A stretch of DNA of 10,960 nt from an uncultured Eubacteriales bacterium. Lineage in GTDB: Bacteria; Bacillota; Clostridia; Oscillospirales; Acutalibacteraceae. The DNA lies in the NCBI GenBank assembly GCA_900319615.1, contig ONPE01000028.1:1-10960 (forward strand). The letters run 5' to 3'. A model generated the notes under the pieces. The model saw nothing but the letters and a program-made list of their open reading frames with translations, was not told the DNA's origin and searched no databases. Both the position numbers and the translations under genes were made by a program. Shown here piece by piece: positions 7,154 through 10,960 of the stretch (positions within the stretch are counted from its first letter, which is position 1; every line of letters starts with the position of its first letter).

Positions 7154-7546
7154 TCAGGTTCCTTTACAGTCGGCGCAAATGCCGTAGATGACGGTCTCGC
7201 TCTTGTCGATGGAGAAGTGGTCGCTCGCGGCGACGCTTGAGACCAGCTCGTCGGCTATCTGCTTCTCCATATGCACGGTCTTGCCGCACTTTTTGCAGCT
7301 TAGATGCAGACATCCGGAGCACCTGTGCTCGTCGCTGTAGCGATAGATGACTTCTCTGCCGCCTCCGCCGCCTACGCGGTGGAGCTTGCCCTCGGACTCC
7401 ATATCCGAGAGGTTGCGGTATACGGCGCTCTTGCTGATCTGCTCTGACAGCGCCTGCGCTATCTGACCGGCGGATAAGCTCTCGTCGGTATGCTGCGAGA
7501 GGTAGTCGGTGAGCAGTTTTCGCTGTTTTGTCATATATTTGGGCAT
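7154..7546 (-). CDS. zur: Fur-family metalloregulator, probably Zur
   Basis: 130-residue DNA-binding repressor of the Fur superfamily, first gene of the metal-uptake operon. The N-terminal winged helix includes the recognition region ISKSAVYRNLSDMESEGKLHRV (about 37-58). The C-terminal dimerisation and metal domain has the two structural-zinc CxxC pairs (Cys84/87 in LSCKKCGK, Cys124/127 in ICADC) plus His74, His81, His92 and His110. An additional pair, Cys76/Cys79 (HRCSGC), stands where many homologues have a His-rich stretch. ATG 7546 is preceded by GAGGTGA at 4 bp; a second in-frame ATG 12 bases in is less well placed. Operator palindromes flank its own promoter, so autoregulation is likely. 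Zur is inferred from the ZnuABC-like neighbours; PerR, Fur or Mur-like alternatives remain possible. Confidence 0.9.
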   Translation of the reverse strand: MPKYMTKQRKLLTDYLSQHTDESLSAGQIAQALSEQISKSAVYRNLSDMESEGKLHRVGGGGGREVIYRYSDEHRCSGCLHLSCKKCGKTVHMEKQIADELVSSVAASDHFSIDKSETVIYGICADCKGT

Positions 7547-7563
7547 GATATCACCTCAGGATA

Positions 7564-7651
7564 GGTTGAGATTGCCACGGCTTATAGATAGCCTCGCAAT
7601 GACAGTATGATTCGGTTGAGATTGCCACGGCTTCAAAGCCTCGCAATGACA
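7564..7651. repeat. Two tandem palindromic repeats in the leader of the metal operon
   Basis: Copy A (7564-7604) and copy B (7614-7651) share GGTTGAGATTGCCACGGCT at the left and AGCC-TC-GCAATGACA at the right, with a 50-bp period. Each folds as ATTGC / GCAAT outer stem, CAC/TC bulge and inner stem (GGCT/AGCC in A, GGCTT/AAGCC in B). They lie between the predicted transcription start and the SD of the regulator gene. Confidence 0.85.
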
Positions 7652-7664
7652 ATTTAATATAGAA

Positions 7665-7683
7665 TTTGCGAATCGTTCGCAAA
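7665..7683. promoter_or_regulatory. Fur-family (Zur-type) operator 1, over the transcription start
   Basis: TTTGCGAATCGTTCGCAAA, a perfect 8-3-8 inverted repeat. Its core is one base off the 7-1-7 symmetry of operator 2. It lies just downstream of the -10 box of the metal-operon promoter, over the predicted start point near 7679. Bound regulator would block initiation. Confidence 0.82.
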
Positions 7684-7685
7684 TC

Positions 7686-7714
7686 ACTATAACACAGGAG
7701 ATGGAGAATGTCAA
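7686..7714 (-). promoter_or_regulatory. Sigma-A type promoter of the metal-uptake operon
   Basis: Minus-strand consensus: perfect TTGACA (7714-7709), 17-bp spacer, TATAGT (7691-7686). Start point expected near 7679, giving a leader of about 130 nt to the regulator ATG. The promoter fits exactly between the two operators, with 2 bp to each. Confidence 0.87.
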
Positions 7715-7716
7715 TA

Positions 7717-7731
7717 TGCGAATCATTCGCA
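7717..7731. promoter_or_regulatory. Fur-family (Zur-type) operator 2, upstream of the -35 box
   Basis: TGCGAATCATTCGCA, a perfect 7-1-7 inverted repeat, the classical Fur-superfamily box geometry. Its core begins exactly 50 bp from that of operator 1 (7667). It lies 28 bp upstream of the hisS -35 element, so an effect on hisS is possible but not shown. Confidence 0.85.
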
Positions 7732-7759
7732 AATACAAAAATTTTATCTTTTGGGTATA

Positions 7760-7788
7760 TTGCTACCGCGATATTTTTGTGATATACT
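7760..7788 (+). promoter_or_regulatory. Probable promoter of hisS
   Basis: TTGCTA (7760-7765), 17-bp spacer, TATACT (7783-7788) preceded by an extended -10 TG at 7780-7781. The leader to the hisS ATG would be about 215 nt and would contain three palindromic repeats. I see no T-box antiterminator in this leader. Confidence 0.7.
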
Positions 7789-7800
7789 TTATTAATAGCG

Positions 7801-7830
7801 TCATTGCGAGGGCTTTAGCCCGTGGCAATC
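7801..7830. repeat. Palindromic repeat, inverted copy
   Basis: TCATTGCGAGGGCTTTAGCC followed by CGTGGCAATC is the reverse complement of the unit at 2711-2748: ATTGC/GCAAT outer stem, GGGCT/AGCCC inner stem. It sits just after the predicted hisS transcription start. Confidence 0.85.
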
Positions 7831-7858
7831 CCACAAAGAGGAGTACATCTTTTTGATC

Positions 7859-7894
7859 GGTTGAGATTCCCGCGGTCGCTCCCTCGGAATGACA
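7859..7894. repeat. Palindromic repeat, variant with compensated stem
   Basis: GGTTGAGATTCCCGCGG at the left and CCCTCGGAATGACA at the right. Compared with the other copies the outer stem is ATTCC/GGAAT instead of ATTGC/GCAAT, a matched change on both arms. The CGC/CTC bulge region and the GG/CC inner stem are retained. Confidence 0.8.
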
Positions 7895-7902
7895 TTTTAT
7901 AT

Positions 7903-7967
7903 GTGTTTGCCACAGCCTGCCGCTTTGCGGCATCTCCCGGTCGGGAGGCTTCGGGCTTTGCAATGAC
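7903..7967. repeat. Longer palindromic repeat with two internal hairpins
   Basis: Ends resemble the short repeat (TTTGCCAC at left, TTGCAATGACA at right), but the middle holds two extra stems: GCCGC-TTT-GCGGC (7919-7931) and CTCCC-GGTC-GGGAG (7934-7947). It ends about 25 bp before the hisS SD. Confidence 0.7.
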
Positions 7968-8008
7968 ACTTTTACTCTTAACGTCTTTAATTGAAAGGTT
8001 TGAACTAT

Positions 8009-9301
8009 ATGGCACTTATCACCAAGAAGCCGCGCGGTACCGAGGATGTGCTGCCGCGCGACAGCTACCGCTGGCAGTTCGTGGAGGATATCTTCCGCGA
8101 TGAAGCGCGCACCTACGGATACAAGGAGATGCGCACGCCGGTGTTCGAGCACACCAATCTCTTTGAGCGCGGCGTGGGCGACACCACCGACGTTGTGCAA
8201 AAGGAGATGTACACCTTCCTGACCAAGGGCGGCGACAGCATCACCCTGCGCCCCGAGGGTACGGCAGGCGCTGCGAGGGCGTTCCTCGAGCACGGTCTGC
8301 ACAACGATCCCCTGCCCGTCAAGGTGTACTACCTGACCTCCTGCTATCGCTATGAAAAGCCCCAGGCAGGCAGGCTGAGAGAATTCCACCAGTTCGGAAT
8401 GGAATGCTACGGCACGAAGCATCCCGCCGCAGACGCGGAGATGATAACCGCCGCAGCTACCGTTATCGAGCGCTTAGGCTTGAAGAACATCCGCCTCGAG
8501 ATCAACTCTATCGGCTGCCCTGCCTGCCGCGCAGAGTATCACAAGGCGCTGACAGAATATTTTTCACAGTACAAAGATGAGCTGTGCGAGGACTGCAAGG
8601 GCAGGCTCGACCGCAACCCTATGCGCCTGCTCGACTGCAAGGTGCCGCGCGATCACGAGATCGCACAGGGCGCTCCGTCGGTGCTCGAGTATCTGTGCGA
8701 CGAGTGCAGGGAGCACTTCGACAGCGTGAAGGAGCATCTTGACGCGGCAGGCATAGAGTACATCGTTAATCCAACCATCGTGCGCGGTCTGGACTACTAC
8801 ACCAAGACCGTTTTCGAATTTATCTCAGGAGATATCGGAGCGCAGGCGACCATCTGCGCCGGCGGAAGATACGACGGCTTGATAGAAGACCTTGGCGGCA
8901 ACCCGATGCCGGCTCTCGGCTTTGCAGCGGGCATAGAACGTCTGCTGATGACGATGGACGCTCAGGGCGTAGAGATACCCTCCCCCTCCCCCTGCGATAT
9001 CTATGTAGCCTCGATGGGCGATAACGCCCACAAAAAAGCCGGCGAGCTGTGTCTCGCTCTGCGCAAGGCAGGGATGTACGCCGAGTTCGACGTCGTGGGC
9101 AGAGGACTCAAGGCTCAGATGAAATATGCGAACAAGCTCGGCGCGAGGTTCTCGATAGTCCTCGGCGACGACGAGCTTGCAGGCGGTATCGGAAAGCTCA
9201 AGGCTATGGACAGCGGCGAGCAGACAGACATACCGCTGGATACAGAGAGCTTTGTACGGGAATTCATCGCGGAGAAGCTGAAAGCAGACTTCGCGGAGTA
9301 A
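8009..9301 (+). CDS. hisS: Histidyl-tRNA synthetase
   Basis: Class II synthetase that charges tRNA-His with histidine; cytoplasmic homodimer. I choose ATG 8009 (MALITKKPRGTEDVLP), with GAAAGG at 7993-7998 as its SD; an in-frame TTG at 7991 overlaps that SD and adds six unconserved residues. The 430 residues match the family. Visible motifs: RPEGT (81-85), motif 2 with CYRYEKPQAGRLREFHQ (112-128), HisA signature GLDYYTKTVFE (260-270), GGRYDGL (285-291), and motif 3 ALGFAAGIERL (302-312). The C-terminal anticodon-binding domain spans about 330-430. The insertion between motif 2 and the HisA region carries three CxxC pairs (Cys170/173, 193/196, 230/233). It is followed by aspS, a common tandem in Firmicutes. 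Confidence 0.97.
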   Translation: MALITKKPRGTEDVLPRDSYRWQFVEDIFRDEARTYGYKEMRTPVFEHTNLFERGVGDTTDVVQKEMYTFLTKGGDSITLRPEGTAGAARAFLEHGLHNDPLPVKVYYLTSCYRYEKPQAGRLREFHQFGMECYGTKHPAADAEMITAAATVIERLGLKNIRLEINSIGCPACRAEYHKALTEYFSQYKDELCEDCKGRLDRNPMRLLDCKVPRDHEIAQGAPSVLEYLCDECREHFDSVKEHLDAAGIEYIVNPTIVRGLDYYTKTVFEFISGDIGAQATICAGGRYDGLIEDLGGNPMPALGFAAGIERLLMTMDAQGVEIPSPSPCDIYVASMGDNAHKKAGELCLALRKAGMYAEFDVVGRGLKAQMKYANKLGARFSIVLGDDELAGGIGKLKAMDSGEQTDIPLDTESFVREFIAEKLKADFAE

Positions 9302-9312
9302 AAACGGTTTCT

Positions 9313-9434
9313 CCTTGAGGGGAAGCTGTCACCGTAAGGTGACTGATGAGGTGTTTATCGCCCACACAGCAAAGAAAAACGATTTATAAACACCTCGTCC
9401 GGCTCGGCGTTGCGGAGCCACCCTCCCCTCAAAT
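9313..9434. repeat. MITE-like palindromic element after hisS
   Basis: The ends are TTGAGGGGA (9315-9323) and TCCCCTCAA (9424-9432), a perfect 9-bp inverted repeat. Inside is a second perfect pair, GAGGTGTTTAT (9348-9358) and ATAAACACCTC (9386-9396). Each arm also carries a small hairpin: TCACC-GTAA-GGTGA (9329-9342) and GGCTC/GAGCC (9401-9419). The result is a cloverleaf-like structure of about 120 bp with no ORF. It starts 12 bp after the hisS stop; without a T-tract it is not a classical terminator. Confidence 0.75.
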
Positions 9435-9466
9435 AAATACCGATAAATCGACGTAACAATATCACC

Positions 9467-9557
9467 GTCATTGAGAACCCCGGCTTAGTTGTCGGGGTGC
9501 AGCGATCCCTTGATTTTACCGCCGACTGCAGGCGGAAGGGCACCTCTCAAAATGACA
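9467..9557. repeat. Second palindromic element, upstream of aspS
   Basis: About 91 bp, bounded by GTCATTGAGA and TCTCAAAATGAC (inverted, with a 2-base gap in the left arm). Two internal stems: ACCCCGGC with GTCGGGGT (9477-9498) and CCGCC with GGCGG (9529-9535 region). The terminal AATGACA is shared with the short repeats, suggesting a related family. It ends 10 bp before the aspS SD. Confidence 0.65.
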
Positions 9558-9566
9558 GTTTATGGT

Positions 9567-9575
9567 AAAGGAAGG
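9567..9575 (+). promoter_or_regulatory. Ribosome binding site of aspS
   Basis: AAAGGAAGG, 6 bp before the ATG at 9582. It selects this start over the in-frame ATG at 9594. No convincing promoter is visible between hisS and aspS, so aspS may be read from the hisS promoter or from one masked by the repeats. Confidence 0.7.
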
Positions 9576-9581
9576 ATAAAT

Positions 9582-10960
9582 ATGGCAGAATTCATGACCG
9601 GGCTCAAGCGCACCTGCTACTGCGGCGAGCTCAGAGCCGAAAACATCGGACAGGAGGTCACCGTATGCGGCTGGGTACAGCGTCAGCGCGACCTCGGACA
9701 GCTTATTTTCATCGACCTGCGCGACCGCACGGGCATCGTGCAGCTCGCCTTTGACGACAACACCGACCGCGGTATCTTCGACAAGGCGTTCGCTGTACGC
9801 TCGGAGTACGTCCTGTGCGCAAAGGGCACGGTGCGCGAGCGCTCGTCAAAAAGCGCCAAGCTCGCGACCGGCGATATCGAGATCGAGGTCACCGATCTCA
9901 GGGTGCTCTCAAAGGCACAGACTCCGCCCTTTGAGATCGTCGACGACAGCAAGACCGCCGAGGATATCCGCCTCAAATACCGCTACCTCGACCTCAGACG
10001 CACACCGTTGCAGAAGAATCTGATGATCCGCTCGCAGATCGCCAAGGTCGCACGCGACTACTTCTATGAAAACGGCTTCATCGAGATCGAGACCCCGATG
10101 ATGATAAAATCGACCCCCGAGGGCGCGCGCGACTACCTCGTGCCGTCCCGTATCCATAACGGCAAGTTCTATGCTTTGCCCCAGTCGCCGCAGATATACA
10201 AGCAGCTGTTGATGCTCTCGGGCTTCGACCGCTACATCCAGCTTGCACGCTGCTTCCGCGACGAAGATCTCAGAGCCGACCGTCAGCCCGAGTTCACCCA
10301 GATAGATATGGAGCTGAGCTTCGTCGACGTCGACGATATCCTCGAGATCAACGAGGGGCTCATGCAGCGCATATTCAAGGAGGTCAAGGGCATCGACCTT
10401 GAGCTGCCCTTCGAGCGTATGTCGTATACCGACGCGATGAACACCTACGGCTCCGACAAGCCCGACGTTCGCTTCGGTATGCCCATACAGGATCTCTCAG
10501 AAACCGTAAAGGACATCGACTTCGTCGTGTTCAAAAGCGCCTTGGAAAACGGCGGCTCCGTGCGCGCGATCGTCGCGAAGAACGCCGCTCCTTCCCTCAC
10601 GCGCAAGAAGATCGACAAGCTGACGGAGTATGTCAAGGGTATCGGCGCTAAGGGTCTGGCGTACATCCGCTGGGCTGACGAGCAGCCCAACTGCTCCTTT
10701 GGCAAGTTCCTCGGCGAGGGCGATCTCGACCGCATCATAAACGCCCTGTGCGCGGAGAAAGGCGACGTAGTCTTCATCGTAGCTGACAGGAACGCCGTCA
10801 CTCTCCCGACCTTAGGCGCTCTGCGTTTAGAGGTCGGCAGACAGCTCGACCTCATCCCCAGGGATGTGTACAAGTTCGTGTGGATCGTAGACTTCCCGTT
10901 CTTCGAAAAGGATGAAGAGAGCGGCGAGTGGCTCGCGATGCACCATCCGTTCACCATGCC
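9582..10960 (+). CDS. aspS: Aspartyl-tRNA synthetase, 3' end missing
   Basis: Bacterial-type class IIb AspRS, which charges tRNA-Asp. 459 residues are visible of about 590; the frame is open to the window end. N-terminal OB-fold anticodon domain (about 10-110, with CGWVQRQRDLGQLIFIDLRD), motif 1 region (IETPMMIKSTPEGARDYLVP, 169-188), motif 2 FRDEDLRADRQPEFTQID (225-242), then the bacterial GAD insertion (about 300-420) and the start of the catalytic closing region (AMHHPFTM). The Leu after RD in RDLGQLIF matches the E. coli discriminating enzyme (RDLGSLIF) rather than the His seen in non-discriminating AspRSs. This hints that it does not misacylate tRNA-Asn, a weak inference from one residue. 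Confidence 0.97.
   Translation, partial: MAEFMTGLKRTCYCGELRAENIGQEVTVCGWVQRQRDLGQLIFIDLRDRTGIVQLAFDDNTDRGIFDKAFAVRSEYVLCAKGTVRERSSKSAKLATGDIEIEVTDLRVLSKAQTPPFEIVDDSKTAEDIRLKYRYLDLRRTPLQKNLMIRSQIAKVARDYFYENGFIEIETPMMIKSTPEGARDYLVPSRIHNGKFYALPQSPQIYKQLLMLSGFDRYIQLARCFRDEDLRADRQPEFTQIDMELSFVDVDDILEINEGLMQRIFKEVKGIDLELPFERMSYTDAMNTYGSDKPDVRFGMPIQDLSETVKDIDFVVFKSALENGGSVRAIVAKNAAPSLTRKKIDKLTEYVKGIGAKGLAYIRWADEQPNCSFGKFLGEGDLDRIINALCAEKGDVVFIVADRNAVTLPTLGALRLEVGRQLDLIPRDVYKFVWIVDFPFFEKDEESGEWLAMHHPFTM

Larger units (their letters stand above)
7547..8008. other. 462-bp divergent regulatory region without a gene
   Basis: No credible coding sequence. Contents in order: regulator SD (7551-7557), two tandem palindromic repeats (7564-7651), operator 1 (7665-7683), minus-strand promoter (7686-7714), operator 2 (7717-7731), AT-rich stretch, plus-strand promoter (7760-7788), and three further repeat units (7801-7830, 7859-7894, 7903-7967). 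It ends with the hisS ribosome binding site. Both transcripts therefore carry repeat hairpins in their leaders. A 60-codon minus frame at 7556-7738 consists of translated repeats and is not a gene. Confidence 0.85.

Noticed and set aside
7564..7731. Shared 50-bp period of the tandem repeats and of the two operators as one array
   Set aside because: The sequences are unrelated; the equal spacing is most likely coincidence.
7556..7738. 60-codon minus-strand frame in the divergent regulatory region
   Set aside because: It is made of translated palindromic repeats and crosses the promoter and operators; no ribosome binding site.
7754..7775. GGGTATATTGCTACCGCG resembling a T-box antiterminator sequence
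   Set aside because: Lacks the AGGGTGG part and stem partners, and overlaps the predicted hisS promoter, so it would not be transcribed.
7564..7967. Clustered short repeats as a possible CRISPR array
   Set aside because: Units are palindromic, vary in orientation and length, have no uniform spacers, and no cas gene is present.
7991..8008. TTG start for hisS six codons upstream
   Set aside because: The upstream bases contain the GAAAGG SD for the ATG at 8009, and the extra residues are not conserved in HisRS.
9355..9543. 62-codon minus-strand frame between hisS and aspS
   Set aside because: It spans the two palindromic elements and has no recognisable protein features.

Overview
The window looks like chromosome of a gram-positive gut-type Clostridia (Oscillospirales/Ruminococcus-like), judged from protein resemblance, strong AGGAGG-type ribosome binding sites, sigma-A style promoters, lipoprotein signal peptides, moderately high GC and the short palindromic repeats in most longer gaps. 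This assignment is an inference; there is no rRNA or other decisive marker.

Layout, left to right. (1) Plus strand 2-2574: the C-terminal three quarters of the YchF-type ATPase, then a 571-residue polytopic membrane protein of the GT-C glycosyltransferase type. (2) A convergent intergenic region, 2575-2841, with two almost identical hairpins bracketing palindromic repeat copies. (3) Minus strand 4038-2842: a membrane protein with a C-terminal zinc ribbon, with its own well-formed promoter. (4) Minus strand 7546-4139: a compact five-gene operon in the order Fur-family regulator (probably Zur), metal-binding lipoprotein (ZnuA/TroA type), ATPase (ZnuC type), permease (ZnuB type) and a small lipoprotein of unknown function. 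It is closed by a clear rho-independent terminator. (5) A 462-bp divergent regulatory region, 7547-8008. It holds the operon promoter sandwiched between two Fur-family operator palindromes, an opposing promoter for hisS, and five short palindromic repeat copies. (6) Plus strand 8009-10960: histidyl-tRNA synthetase, then aspartyl-tRNA synthetase running off the end, separated by 280 bp containing two larger palindromic elements.

How the genes work together: the central operon reads as a self-regulated zinc (less likely manganese or iron) uptake system. The regulator would bind metal and close the promoter through the two operators. The lipoprotein captures the metal, and the permease and ATPase import it. 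The terminal small lipoprotein overlaps the permease gene by 4 nt and is probably an accessory of the same system. hisS-aspS is a common tandem in Firmicutes.

Most genes are housekeeping or well-known families. The less ordinary content is the two-operator promoter, the unknown lipoprotein ending the metal operon, the altered third metal-ligand position in the binding protein, and several palindromic repeat families, one showing compensatory changes in its stems. I see no CRISPR array, phage gene, transposase, toxin-antitoxin pair, rRNA or tRNA.
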